Shown piece by piece: positions 34,722 to 43,588 of a stretch of DNA of 64,000 nt. The DNA comes from JAODBJ01 sp963782465 (GTDB taxonomy: Bacteria > Actinomycetota > Acidimicrobiia > IMCC26256 > PALSA-610). The stretch's first letter is position 1. The number at the start of each line of letters is the position of its first letter. The stretch is from the NCBI GenBank assembly GCA_963782465.1, contig CAWAJR010000005.1, forward strand, positions 682,001 through 746,000, read 5' to 3'. A program made the translations under genes and the position numbers. The notes below the pieces were generated by a model. It saw nothing but the letters and a program-made list of their open reading frames with translations, ran no database searches and was not told the origin of the DNA.

Positions 34722-35267
34722 TTACTCCGCCGGTGTTTCTGCCGACCGGACGACCTTGACCATCGCGGGTCGAAGGACACGGCCTTTCAATTTCCAACCG
34801 GTGCGCAACACGTCGCCGACGACCGGTTCGCCGTCGCCGCCGTCTTGCAGCACCGCTTCGTGCTCGTTCGGGTCGAAAGGAACGCCCTGGCTCTCGATGC
34901 GCTCGAGCCCGTTCTTCTCCATGACCGCGAGGAACTCCGCGAACACCAACTCGACGCCCTTGCGGACCTTGTCGATGTCGACGTCACCGCCTTCGAGGTT
35001 GACGACCGCCAACTCGAAACTGTCGAGCACCGGCAGCAACGCCTCGACGAGGCCCGACGTCGAGCGATCCACCAGGGTGGTCTGCTCGCGCAGCACCCGC
35101 TTGCGGTAGTTCTCGAAGTCGGCCTGCAACCGCCGCGCCACGTCGAGCGCGTCGTCGCGTTCCTTCAAGAGGGCAGCCAAATCAGCCTCGATCAGCGCTT
35201 CGTCATCTGTGGCCTCCGGGCCCTCTTCGGGAAAGGCCGGAGCCACCGGTTCTTGATTCATGCTCAT
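34722..35267 (-). CDS. grpE: Nucleotide exchange factor GrpE
   Basis: A 181-residue GrpE. A long coiled coil (ALIEADLAALLKERDDALDV then RRLQADFENYRKRVLREQ) leads to the beta domain with the signature VPFDPNEHEAVLQ and GDVLRTGWKLKGRVLRPAMV near the C-terminus. It releases ADP from DnaK. The Met at 35267 or 35261 may be the start; sequence further upstream is not GrpE-like. It ends 3 nt before dnaJ and begins 89 nt after dnaK. Confidence 0.94.
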   Translation of the reverse strand: MSMNQEPVAPAFPEEGPEATDDEALIEADLAALLKERDDALDVARRLQADFENYRKRVLREQTTLVDRSTSGLVEALLPVLDSFELAVVNLEGGDVDIDKVRKGVELVFAEFLAVMEKNGLERIESQGVPFDPNEHEAVLQDGGDGEPVVGDVLRTGWKLKGRVLRPAMVKVVRSAETPAE

Positions 35268-35355
35268 GCGGCTTCGCACTCCAGTGCTCGAACGCCGGGC
35301 GTCGCTCGCACCGTCGGTACGACCGCACTTCCGTTCTGCGCCTGGCCCATGCCGC

Positions 35356-37197
35356 TTACGCGCTGCGCTCGTCGTCGACGATTTCCGCGTCGGCGACTTC
35401 CTCGTCGGAGGTCGCGTTCGCGTCGTCGCCCGATGCCGACGCACCGGCAGGCTGCTGCGCCTGCGTGTTCTGGTAGAGCCGCTGCGCGAACTCCTGGCTC
35501 GCCTGCATCAGGCCTTCGTGCGCCGACTTCACCGCGTCGACGTCGGTGCCGGCGAGCGCGTCCTTCAACCGCTTCAGCGCGTCGTCGATCTTCGTCCGCT
35601 CGTCGCCGGAGACCTTCTCGCCCTGCTCACGCAGGAGCTGCTCGGTCTGGTACACGAGCGAGTCGGCGTTGTTACGCACCTCGGCGTCGTCGCGACGCTT
35701 GCGGTCCTCTTCGGCGTGCAGTTCGGCATCGTGCACCATGCGGTCGATGTCGTCCTTGCCGAGCGCGGTCCCGCCGGTGATCGTCATCCGCTGTTCCTTG
35801 CCCGTGCCGAGGTCTTTCGCCGACACGTTGACGATCCCGTTCGCGTCGATGTCGAACGACACCTCGATCTGCGGGACGCCTCGCGGCGCGGGCGGCAAAC
35901 CGGTGAGCTGGAACGTACCGAGCGACTTGTTGCGGTAGGCCATGTCGCTCTCGCCCTGCAGCACCTTGATCTCGACCGACGGCTGGTTGTCGTCGGCAGT
36001 CGTGAAGATCTCCGAACGCCGGGTCGGGATCGTGGTGTTGCGCTCGATGAGCTTGGTCATGATCTGACCCTTGGTCTCGATCCCGAGCGACAGCGGCGTG
36101 ACGTCGAGAAGGAGGATGTCCTTCACGTCGCCCTTCAGCACGCCGGCCTGGATCGAGGCGCCGACCGCGACGGCTTCGTCGGGGTTCACGCCCTTGTGCG
36201 CTTCCTTGCCCGTGAGCTCGCGCACCGTTTCGGCAACCGCCGGCATACGGGTGGAACCGCCGACCAGGATGATGTGGTCGATCTGGTCCGTCGACACGCC
36301 CGCATCACGGATCGCCTGCTCGACCGGTCCGCGGCACGACTTCAACAGGTCGGCGGTGATCTCCTGGAACTTCGCCCGCGTGAGCGACAGTTCGAGGTGG
36401 AGGGGGCCTTCGGTCGTCGCGGTGACGAACGGCAGGTTGATCGTGGTCTCCTGCAACGTGGAGAGCTCGATCTTCGCCTTCTCCGCCGCTTCCTTCAGCC
36501 GCTGCAACGCCATCTTGTCGTTGCCGAGGTCGACGCCGTGGTTGTTCTTGAACTCGCTCACGAGCCAGTCGATGACGCGCTGGTCCCAGTCGTCGCCACC
36601 GAGGTGCGTGTTCCCCGAGGTGCTCTTCACCTCGAAGACGCCGTCGCCGATCTCGAGGACCGAAACGTCGAACGTGCCGCCACCGAGGTCGAAGACGAGG
36701 ATGGTCTGGTCCTTGCCTTCCTTGTCGAGCCCGTAGGCCAGCGCGGCCGCGGTCGGCTCGTTGATGATGCGCAGCACTTCGAGGCCGGCGATCTCGCCCG
36801 CCTCCTTCGTGGCCTGGCGCTGCGCGTCGTCGAAGTAGGCCGGAACGGTGATCACGGCCTGGTTCACCGACTCACCGAGGTACGACTCGGCGTCGCGCTT
36901 CAGCTTCTGCAGCACGCGGGCGCTGATCTCCTGCGCGGTGTAGGCCTTGCCGTCGATCTCGATCGACCAGTTCGTGCCCATGTGGCGCTTCACCGAGCGA
37001 ACGGTGCGATCGGGGTTCGTGATCGCTTGCCGCTTCGCGACCTCGCCGACCAGGACTTCGCCGGTCTTCGAGAACGCGACGACCGAGGGCGTCGTACGGC
37101 TGCCCTCGGAATTGGGGATGACAGTGGGCTCCCCGGCCTCCAGCACCGATACGACGGAGTTGGTGGTGCCGAGGTCGATGCCGACGGCCTTCGCCAT
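35356..37197 (-). CDS. dnaK: Chaperone DnaK (Hsp70)
   Basis: A 613-residue Hsp70, a typical actinobacterial length. ATPase motifs are AVGIDLGTTNSVVSV near residue 3, VFDLGGGTFDVSVLEIGDG near 170 and ILVGGSTRMPAV near 305; the substrate domain starts near 365 (LLLDVTPLSLGIETKG). The C-terminus is A/D-rich, ending in ADAEIVDDERSA. The ATG has GGAGG 6 nt upstream. It heads the dnaK-grpE-dnaJ-hspR operon and lies downstream of a HAIR operator, so it should be repressed by HspR. Confidence 0.97.
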   Translation of the reverse strand: MAKAVGIDLGTTNSVVSVLEAGEPTVIPNSEGSRTTPSVVAFSKTGEVLVGEVAKRQAITNPDRTVRSVKRHMGTNWSIEIDGKAYTAQEISARVLQKLKRDAESYLGESVNQAVITVPAYFDDAQRQATKEAGEIAGLEVLRIINEPTAAALAYGLDKEGKDQTILVFDLGGGTFDVSVLEIGDGVFEVKSTSGNTHLGGDDWDQRVIDWLVSEFKNNHGVDLGNDKMALQRLKEAAEKAKIELSTLQETTINLPFVTATTEGPLHLELSLTRAKFQEITADLLKSCRGPVEQAIRDAGVSTDQIDHIILVGGSTRMPAVAETVRELTGKEAHKGVNPDEAVAVGASIQAGVLKGDVKDILLLDVTPLSLGIETKGQIMTKLIERNTTIPTRRSEIFTTADDNQPSVEIKVLQGESDMAYRNKSLGTFQLTGLPPAPRGVPQIEVSFDIDANGIVNVSAKDLGTGKEQRMTITGGTALGKDDIDRMVHDAELHAEEDRKRRDDAEVRNNADSLVYQTEQLLREQGEKVSGDERTKIDDALKRLKDALAGTDVDAVKSAHEGLMQASQEFAQRLYQNTQAQQPAGASASGDDANATSDEEVADAEIVDDERSA

Positions 37198-37253
37198 GGG
37201 TTTCCTCCAGGAATGGGTAGTTACTCAGGGTTTGTTCGACTGCTGTGCGACTT

Positions 37254-37298
37254 CTTGAGTCGTACTGAGCAGTCTAACTTGAGTCCCACGTTGTCAAT
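37254..37298. promoter_or_regulatory. HAIR operators and promoter region upstream of dnaK
   Basis: On the minus strand, ATTGACA-N7-ACTCAAG (37298-37278) is a HAIR site with one perfect and one degenerate half; the degenerate half contains a consensus -35 hexamer TTGACA, so repressor binding would block the promoter. A second perfect ACTCAAG half-site lies at 37260-37254. The site is about 80-100 nt upstream of the dnaK start. Confidence 0.75.
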
Positions 37299-37353
37299 TC
37301 CCGGAAGTCGGACCTTTTTGGCCCAACCGCGTGACGTTGACCTGACCGATCGT

Positions 37354-37359
37354 TAGATT
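37354..37359 (+). promoter_or_regulatory. -10-like box TAGATT for the cNMP-binding protein gene
   Basis: TAGATT ends 8 nt before the ATG at 37368, matching a leaderless start. An identical box with identical spacing precedes the Fe-S oxidoreductase gene at 39337. Confidence 0.45.
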
Positions 37360-37367
37360 TCCCGCCC

Positions 37368-37793
37368 ATGGCGCGCCACGACGCATTCATCGAACACCTC
37401 CAGCACATCCCCATGTTCTCGGCCTGCTCGAAGCGCGACCTCCAACTCGTCGCCCGGCGAGCGGAAGACGTGCGGGTACCGGCCGGAAAGGTCCTGGTCA
37501 ACGAAGGGGAGACCGGCCACGAGTTCTTCGTGATCCTCGACGGCAGCGCCCGGGTGACCCGGCACGGCAAGCGGGTGGCCACCATCGGCCCCGGCGGGGC
37601 GTTCGGGGAGCTGGCGCTGCTCGACAAGGCCCCCCGCAACGCGACCGTGATCGCCGAGACCCCAATGGAGCTCGTCGTGCTCGGCCAGCGCGAGTTCGCC
37701 GGCATCATCGACGAGGTCCCGGGCTTCGCCCGCAAGCTGCTGGCGGGCATGGCCGCCCGCTTGCGCGACGCAGACGCCAAGTCGGTGCAGTAA
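37368..37793 (+). CDS. Cyclic nucleotide-binding domain protein
   Basis: A 141-residue protein that is almost entirely one cNMP-binding domain: EHLQHIPMFSACSKRDLQLV, VLVNEGETGHEFFVILDGSA, and the phosphate cassette FGELALLDKAPRNATVIAE near residues 80-98 with the Glu and Arg that bind cAMP. There is no DNA-binding domain, so it is not a CRP; it could be a stand-alone sensor or a regulator of a partner protein. It is transcribed away from dnaK and towards the ABC exporter genes. Confidence 0.85.
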   Translation: MARHDAFIEHLQHIPMFSACSKRDLQLVARRAEDVRVPAGKVLVNEGETGHEFFVILDGSARVTRHGKRVATIGPGGAFGELALLDKAPRNATVIAETPMELVVLGQREFAGIIDEVPGFARKLLAGMAARLRDADAKSVQ

Positions 37794-37806
37794 CCGCCGC
37801 CGGCGC

Positions 37807-38448
37807 TCAGTCCCGCCGCAGGGCGCTCACCAGCGCGCCGGCCGCGAACAGCACGGCCGCGGCGGCGACGCACACCACGGCTCGGGCGCCGACGTCGCCG
37901 ACCACGACCGCGGCGCGATCGTCGGCGAGGAGGCGGGCCAGGCTCAGCACGGGCAGCACGAGGGGCGTGCACGCGAGGAGCCCGACCAGCACCAGCGCCC
38001 GGCGACCCCGCTGGTTGATGACCGGCGGCGCGGCCAGCACGCCGATCGCGACGCCGACCGCCAGCCCGGCCACGACCGCGAACGACCCGGCCAGCCAGCG
38101 CGTCCCCGACGGCATCGGCGACATCGCGCCGCTCACCACGGTCGCGAGCACCATGAGCGCCTCGGCGCCCGCCGCGATGATCGCAGCCGCGCCGACGTGC
38201 GCGCCGAACACCCGGACCGGCCCGAGGACGGCGATGAACGCCTCGCGGGTGACACGGTCGGTCGCCATTGCCGTGCTCATACCGATCCACGCGTGCACCG
38301 GGATCATCAGCAACCCGGCCGCCGCGAGCGCCTCTCCCGGTGCCTGCGGACCGTTCGGGACGACGATCGCGATGATCAGAAACGTGAGCAACAGGGTCGG
38401 CATGATGCGCTGCGAGCGCACCACGTCGCGCACGACGAGCCGGGTCAT
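37807..38448 (-). CDS. Putative ABC exporter permease
   Basis: A 213-residue hydrophobic protein with about six TM helices (PTLLLTFLIIAIVVPNG, AAGLLMIPVHAWIGMSTAM, IIAAGAEALMVLATVVSG, AVVAGLAVGVAIGVLAA, LVLVGLLACTPLVLPVL and a last one). Its ATG overlaps the stop of the ABC ATPase (ATGA), the normal ATPase-permease pairing. The size and pattern fit an ABC-2-like or CcmB-like permease, but no substrate can be named. Confidence 0.65.
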   Translation of the reverse strand: MTRLVVRDVVRSQRIMPTLLLTFLIIAIVVPNGPQAPGEALAAAGLLMIPVHAWIGMSTAMATDRVTREAFIAVLGPVRVFGAHVGAAAIIAAGAEALMVLATVVSGAMSPMPSGTRWLAGSFAVVAGLAVGVAIGVLAAPPVINQRGRRALVLVGLLACTPLVLPVLSLARLLADDRAAVVVGDVGARAVVCVAAAAVLFAAGALVSALRRD

Positions 38449-39194
38449 ACGGGTTCGACCCGGTCGATCGACCAGCCGTCGGCCAGCAGCCGCGCGAGGA
38501 GCGCGTCGCTACCGTCACGCTCGACGACCAGCTGCTGGTGTTCGTCACCGCGCCGGGCGGCGACCCGTACCGACCCGGCGCCGCCGGCGTCGCGGAGCAC
38601 GCCGTTTTCGAGCATCACCGGGCGCAAACCACCCAACGAACCCGGGCCGAAACCGTGGTCGCTCACGAGCACGCAGCTCCCGTCGGCGCGCCGTTCGGTG
38701 AGTACTTCGGTGAGCTGCGCACCCGCGTTCGCGTCGAGCGCGGCCCACGGTTCGTCGAGCACCAGCAGGGCGCCCGGCGGCGCGAGCAGCGCGAAGGCGA
38801 GGTTCACCTTGCGGCGCGTCCCGACCGAGCGGGTCCGCAGCGGCGCATCGACGTGACCGCCGAGGCCGAGCCGGTCGATCAGCTCGTCGCGGCGGGTCGT
38901 CGTTGCGACCTTGTAGACCCGTTCGCCCGCCTCGAACACCGCGCGGGCCGGGAGGCTCGACCCACCGATGGGATCCGACGGCGCCCACCCGACCGCGCGG
39001 GCCGCGCGCTCGACCCGCCCGCTCGACGGCTTCGACACCCCGGCCACGATTCGCAACAAGGTGCTCTTGCCCGAGCCGTTCACACCGCAGAGGCGGATCC
39101 CGTCACCGCTCTCGAGCGTCAGGTCGACGCCGCGCAGCACGAGCGGGGTGCCGAGCCCGTACCGCTTGGCGACCTGCTCGCACCGCAGCTTCAG
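38445..39194 (-). CDS. ABC transporter ATP-binding protein
   Basis: About 249 residues. Walker A is CGVNGSGKSTLLRIVAG, Walker B is ALLVLDEPWAALDANAGAQL, and the signature region reads TRSVGTRRKVNLAFALLA in place of LSGGQ, a divergent form. The start is uncertain: the fold begins at LRCEQVAKRYG just after a CTG at 39194 with AGG 6 nt upstream; the nearest standard start is GTG at 39263, which would add a Cys-rich, unlikely N-terminus. It is coupled to the permease and divergent from the Fe-S oxidoreductase. Confidence 0.75.
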   Translation of the reverse strand: MKLRCEQVAKRYGLGTPLVLRGVDLTLESGDGIRLCGVNGSGKSTLLRIVAGVSKPSSGRVERAARAVGWAPSDPIGGSSLPARAVFEAGERVYKVATTTRRDELIDRLGLGGHVDAPLRTRSVGTRRKVNLAFALLAPPGALLVLDEPWAALDANAGAQLTEVLTERRADGSCVLVSDHGFGPGSLGGLRPVMLENGVLRDAGGAGSVRVAARRGDEHQQLVVERDGSDALLARLLADGWSIDRVEPV

Positions 39195-39322
39195 CGCACA
39201 CCTCGCTCGAGGTCGGAGGCACGCAGGCCGAGAGAGGCGAGCACCTGCGCAATTGCAGCACACGGGTGCCCGGTGCAACGGCCTGCACCGCCTCAGGTCG
39301 AGGGTCGCGCGGGGCGCCCCGA

Positions 39323-39328
39323 TAGATT
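39323..39328 (+). promoter_or_regulatory. -10-like box TAGATT for the Fe-S oxidoreductase gene
   Basis: TAGATT ends 8 nt before the GTG at 39337; no Shine-Dalgarno is present, so a leaderless transcript is likely. Confidence 0.45.
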
Positions 39329-39336
39329 TCGCGTTC

Positions 39337-41544
39337 GTGTCGCGGCCCAAGCCTCATCAGCTCGTCCTGATCATCGGGTTCCTGTTCGCCATCTTCACGC
39401 TGGCATCAGGGATCGTCCCGGCGATCACCCACTGGGAAGACCACTCGGCGATCCAGCGGCCGGTGTTCATCGACGTCCCGGGCGCGGTCAAGGTCGCGTT
39501 CTACGTGACCGTCTCCGCGATGCTGTTCATGACCGCGTGGCTCGCGTCGCTGCGGGTCCGCAACTACGAGCGCGGCCGGCCCGACGACCGCCGCACCAAC
39601 AAGCAGAACGTGAAGCGGCGCCTGGCCGACTTCCGCGCCGGTGTCTACATGCAGACGCTGCTGCGCGACCCGGCCGCCGGCGTGATGCACGCGCTGCTCT
39701 ACTTCGGCTTCATCGGCCTGTTCATCGCGACGGTGATCTCCGAGACCGACCACCAGATGCCGGGGTCGTTGAAGTTCCTACACGGCCGGACCTACGAGGC
39801 CTACTCGGCCGGCGCGGATCTGGCCGGTGTGATCTTCCTCGTCGGCGTGTGCTGGGCGATCGGCCGGCGCTACATCCAGCGCCCGTACCGGATCCGGATC
39901 AAGACCAAACCCGAGGACGCGATGATCCTCGGCACCTTCTTCGTCATCGGCGTGACCGGTTTCATGACCGAAGCGCTGCGCATCGCGCTCATCGGCCGGC
40001 CCGCGTTCGAGAAGTGGTCGTTCGTCGGCTACCCGCTCTCGTCGTGGGTGAACTCGTGGTCGGCGAGCGCGTTGAGCGACGGGCACCGATGGTTGTGGGG
40101 CGTGCACCTCGTCGGGTTCCTCGCGTTCCTCGCGATCCTGCCCACCACCAAGCTGCGGCACATGGTCACGTCGCCGATCAACATGTACCTGCGCGACCGC
40201 GAGCGGCCCAAGGGCGCGATGAAGCCCATGCCGAACCTGATGGAGACCGAACTCGAATCGTTCGGCGCGGCAGTCGTCTCCGACTTCACCTGGAAGCAGC
40301 TCTACGACACCGACGCGTGCACGGTGTGCGGGCGATGCACCTCGGTGTGCCCGGCGCAGAACACCGGCAAGCCACTCGACCCGCGCGAGATCGTGTTGAA
40401 GGTCGGCGAGGTGATGGCCGCGACGGGCGATCCGGCGGTGTCGCCACCGGTCGGCGTCGTTCCCGACATCACGGTCAGCGCCGACAACCTGTTCGAGCGG
40501 ATCACCGGCGAAGAGCTGTTCGCCTGCACGAGCTGCAAGGCCTGCGACGAGATCTGCCCGGTGAATATCGAGATCCTCGACAAGATCCTCGACATGCGCC
40601 GCTACAAGACGCTCATGGAGAGCGACTTCCCGACCGAGCTCGGCAACACCTACCGGTCGATGGAGAACGCATCGAACGTGTACGGCATGAACCAGGGCGA
40701 GCGCGCCGACTGGGCCGCCTCGCTCGAGGGAGTCGACATCGTCGACGGTTCCGGCCCGCTCGACCACGAGTACCTCTACTGGGTCGGCTGCGCGGGCAGC
40801 TTCGACGACCGCAACAAGAAGACGAGCCGCGCGATGGCGAAGCTGCTGCAACGCGCCGGGCTCGACTTCGCGATCCTCGGGCCGAGCGAGCTGTGCACCG
40901 GTGACCCGGCCCGGCGTTCAGGCAACGAGTACATCTTCCAGATGCTCGCGATGCAGAACATCGAGACGCTCAACGGGATGGGCGTGAAGAAGATCATCAC
41001 GCAGTGCCCGCACTGCTTCAACACGTTGAAGAACGAGTACCCGCAGTACGGCGGGATGTACGAAGTGATGCACCACAGCGAACTGCTCGCGACGCTCGTC
41101 GCCGACGGTTCACTCAACCTGGCGGGCGCGTCGCTCGAAGAGCGCGTCACCTATCACGACTCGTGCTACCTCGGCCGCCACAACGACGTCTACCTCGCAC
41201 CGCGCAAGGTGATCGGCGCGCTCGGCGGCATCGACATCGTCGAGATGCCGCGCAACGGCACGCGAGGCTTCTGCTGCGGCGCCGGCGGCGCGCGTATGTG
41301 GATGGAAGAGAGCACCGGCAAGAAGGTCAACACCGAACGCAGCGAGGAGGCGCTCGCCACCGGTGCGTCCCGGATCGCGGTCGCGTGCCCCTTCTGCTAC
41401 GTGATGATGGACGACGGTGTGAAGGAAAAGGGCGAGGACGAAGCGGTGAAGGTGCAAGACATCGCGGAGATCCTGCTCGAAGCGCTCGAGTCGGAAGCGT
41501 CGCTGCCGGCCCCCGCCGGCGGGGTGTTCGAACCGGGTCTCTGA
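39337..41544 (+). CDS. Membrane-bound Fe-S oxidoreductase (HdrD/GlpC-like fusion)
   Basis: A 735-residue protein. The N-terminal ~290 residues are a nitrate-reductase-gamma-like membrane part with about six TMs (HQLVLIIGFLFAIFTLASG, GVMHALLYFGFIGLFIATV, VIFLVGVCWAIG). Then come two 4Fe-4S motifs, CTVCGRCTSVCPAQNTGKP near 328 and CTSCKACDEICPVN near 398, and two CCG domains (WVGCAGSF, CPHCFNTL, DSCYLGRHND, GFCCGAGGARMWME) typical of heterodisulfide reductase D. This is the actinobacterial Fe-S reductase type (like M. tuberculosis Rv0338c), thought to pass electrons between quinone and a cytosolic donor; the physiological partner is unknown. GTG at 39337. Confidence 0.88.
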   Translation: MSRPKPHQLVLIIGFLFAIFTLASGIVPAITHWEDHSAIQRPVFIDVPGAVKVAFYVTVSAMLFMTAWLASLRVRNYERGRPDDRRTNKQNVKRRLADFRAGVYMQTLLRDPAAGVMHALLYFGFIGLFIATVISETDHQMPGSLKFLHGRTYEAYSAGADLAGVIFLVGVCWAIGRRYIQRPYRIRIKTKPEDAMILGTFFVIGVTGFMTEALRIALIGRPAFEKWSFVGYPLSSWVNSWSASALSDGHRWLWGVHLVGFLAFLAILPTTKLRHMVTSPINMYLRDRERPKGAMKPMPNLMETELESFGAAVVSDFTWKQLYDTDACTVCGRCTSVCPAQNTGKPLDPREIVLKVGEVMAATGDPAVSPPVGVVPDITVSADNLFERITGEELFACTSCKACDEICPVNIEILDKILDMRRYKTLMESDFPTELGNTYRSMENASNVYGMNQGERADWAASLEGVDIVDGSGPLDHEYLYWVGCAGSFDDRNKKTSRAMAKLLQRAGLDFAILGPSELCTGDPARRSGNEYIFQMLAMQNIETLNGMGVKKIITQCPHCFNTLKNEYPQYGGMYEVMHHSELLATLVADGSLNLAGASLEERVTYHDSCYLGRHNDVYLAPRKVIGALGGIDIVEMPRNGTRGFCCGAGGARMWMEESTGKKVNTERSEEALATGASRIAVACPFCYVMMDDGVKEKGEDEAVKVQDIAEILLEALESEASLPAPAGGVFEPGL

Positions 41545-42863
41545 GTGGCGAGCGACCGCGCGGTCGCCGGCCCGGTCGTTGTCGGGGTTGTCGCGCTCGC
41601 GGGTTCGTTCGCGCTCTACATCGCGTGGCCGCGCCGGCCCTTTTCGTACGACGAAGCCGTGACGGTCGGGCTGTTCGCGAAGAACCCGTCGGTGTGGGCC
41701 CCGTTCCGCAAACAGTTCGTGTTCAACAACCATCCCGCGTTCTCGTTCCTGCTCGCGGTGACCCGCCGGGTCGTCGGGAACGACGTCGCGTGGATGCGCG
41801 TGGTGCCGGCGGCCATCGGCGCGGTGTGCGTCGCGCTCCTCGGTGGCTGGACCGCGCGCCGTCTCGGCGTCGCGGCGGGTATCGCCGCCGCGGCCCTGCT
41901 TGGGACCAACCCGCTGTTCGTGCCGCTGGCCCGCAGTGCACGCGGCTACGGGTTGCTCGCGTTGTGCGCGCTCGTCGCGACGATCCTCCTCGTGGCCCCC
42001 GACACGTGGGCGTCCCGGGCCGGCTACGTCTTCGCGATCGGGCTCGGCGTCGCCACCCACCTCTACGCGTTCCTCGTGGTCGCCGCGCACGCCGTGTACC
42101 TCGCCGTCGAACGCCGCTGGTCGTGGCTCGTGCTGCTGTGCCTCGGTTCGAGCCTCGGGCTCGTCGCGTACGCGTGGACATGGCGGACGCTCCTGCGCAC
42201 CGGGAGGGCCCGCCGTGGCGCGGCCAACCACGACTTCCTCTCGCAGAGTGCGAAGCTCTTGCTCGGCAACGGTCCGCTGGCGATCACGATCGTGACCGTC
42301 TTGTTCGCGTTCGGGCTGTACACGCTCGCCCGCCGGCCCGTTCTGCTGCTCGCGGCCGCGGTTCCCGTCGTGTGCGTGCTCCTCATCTGGAAGGTCGAAC
42401 GGCCGAACGACATGTACCCGCGTTTCCTCGTGGTCGGCGTCGTCGGCATCGCGTATATCGCCGCTCGCGGTGTCGCCCGTGCGCATTGGCTCCTGATCCC
42501 CGCGCTCGTCGCGTCCGCGGCCATGCTCCTCCCGCAACTTCCCCATCTCGACGCGTACGGCGTCGTGGAGCAGGGAGCGATCGAGGTCACCGCGGCGCGG
42601 GCGGCAGGGCTGCGGCCGTGTGCCGTCGGGAGCCAATCCCTCCTCGCGTACGTCGCCGCGGTGCAAGAACTGCGCGGCCCGCCGACGCGGCGGTGTGCGA
42701 CATCGTCGTCGGGGTCGAGGGGTCGCGCCGGTACGTGATGCGGGAGGTCCAGTCGCAGTACCCCTACGCCTGGACCGATCATCGGCTACCGGTGATCTCG
42801 AAGGTCCCGCGCGACCGGCTGTTCCCTCAGAGCAGTCGCCACTCACCCGTTGCGTCGTCGTAG
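41545..42863 (+). CDS. GT-C-type membrane glycosyltransferase-like protein, frameshifted at the 3' end
   Basis: About 439 residues after correction. It begins with GTG right after the Fe-S gene stop. The first loop has the acidic motif PFSYDEAVTVGLFAKN used by lipid-linked GT39/PMT-like glycosyltransferases, followed by eight to ten TM helices. After VQELRGPP the frame turns unlike; the expected tail (AVCDIVVGVEGSRRYVMREV, then YPYAWTDHRLPV) is in another frame to a stop at 42863. The break lies near 42676-42684 and fits loss of one G. The corrected end overlaps the convergent RDD gene by 37 nt. Substrate unknown. Confidence 0.7.
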
Positions 42864-43588
42864 CCGAGCCACGCCCGGCGCACCGGGTCGTACGAGATCC
42901 AGGCGCGGCGCTGCTCGTCCCACACCGGCGCCGACGGTCCCGTGGTGAACGTCGTCGGGGCCGGCTGGGAGGACGGAACGGTGCTCGGCGTGGGGCCGGT
43001 GAGCGTTCCCGTCGCGACCGGTTCCGCCTTGCCGGCGTCGGCACCGATCACGTACGTACCGGCCACAACGTCGCCGATCCGGCGGTGCGGACGTGTCACC
43101 GCGGCGATGAGCAAGCCGAGGAGGCACGCGCCGTCGACCACGAGCAAGGCCCAGCGCACCAGCGCGCGGCCCATACCGGGCGCCCCGCCGGCCGCGTCGA
43201 CGACGCGCAGGCGGGTGATCTGCTTGCCGACGCTCGCACCGACGACACCCTGCAACACGACGAGGTTCACCAAGCTCAACAAGACCGGGATCACGATCAC
43301 GACCGCGGCTTCGAGACCGGTCAGGGTGTGCGCGGTCCGGCTCGTCTCGAAACAGAACGCGGCGTCGGTCCGTGCCCGCAACATGCTGCACACGTGCACG
43401 CCGCTCAGGTCGATGAAGTCGCCCTGCTTGTCGTACGTCTTGCCGAGCACCGCGAAGAGCAGCACGAACACGACGAGCGGCACGACCGCGTCGAGCGCGA
43501 ATGCGAGCACACGGCGGGGAAGGACGGCGGTGGCGTCGTTCGTCGCCTCCGGTCCGGGCGCCGGCACCGGCGCCGGACCGTCGATCAC
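42827..43588 (-). CDS. RDD-family membrane protein
   Basis: A 253-residue protein: short Pro-rich N-terminus, RDD domain with about three TMs (PRRVLAFALDAVVPLVVFVLL near residue 28, VIVIPVLLSLVNLVVLQG, ALLVVDGACLLGLLIAAV) and a cytosolic Pro/Thr-rich tail ending in repeated W..Y segments (RRAWISYDPVRRAWLGYDD). The start is GTG at 43588, overlapping the dcd stop (GTGA), so it is coupled to dcd. RDD proteins are mostly uncharacterised; some carry Na+ or H+ antiport activity. Confidence 0.78.
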   Translation of the reverse strand: MIDGPAPVPAPGPEATNDATAVLPRRVLAFALDAVVPLVVFVLLFAVLGKTYDKQGDFIDLSGVHVCSMLRARTDAAFCFETSRTAHTLTGLEAAVVIVIPVLLSLVNLVVLQGVVGASVGKQITRLRVVDAAGGAPGMGRALVRWALLVVDGACLLGLLIAAVTRPHRRIGDVVAGTYVIGADAGKAEPVATGTLTGPTPSTVPSSQPAPTTFTTGPSAPVWDEQRRAWISYDPVRRAWLGYDDATGEWRLL

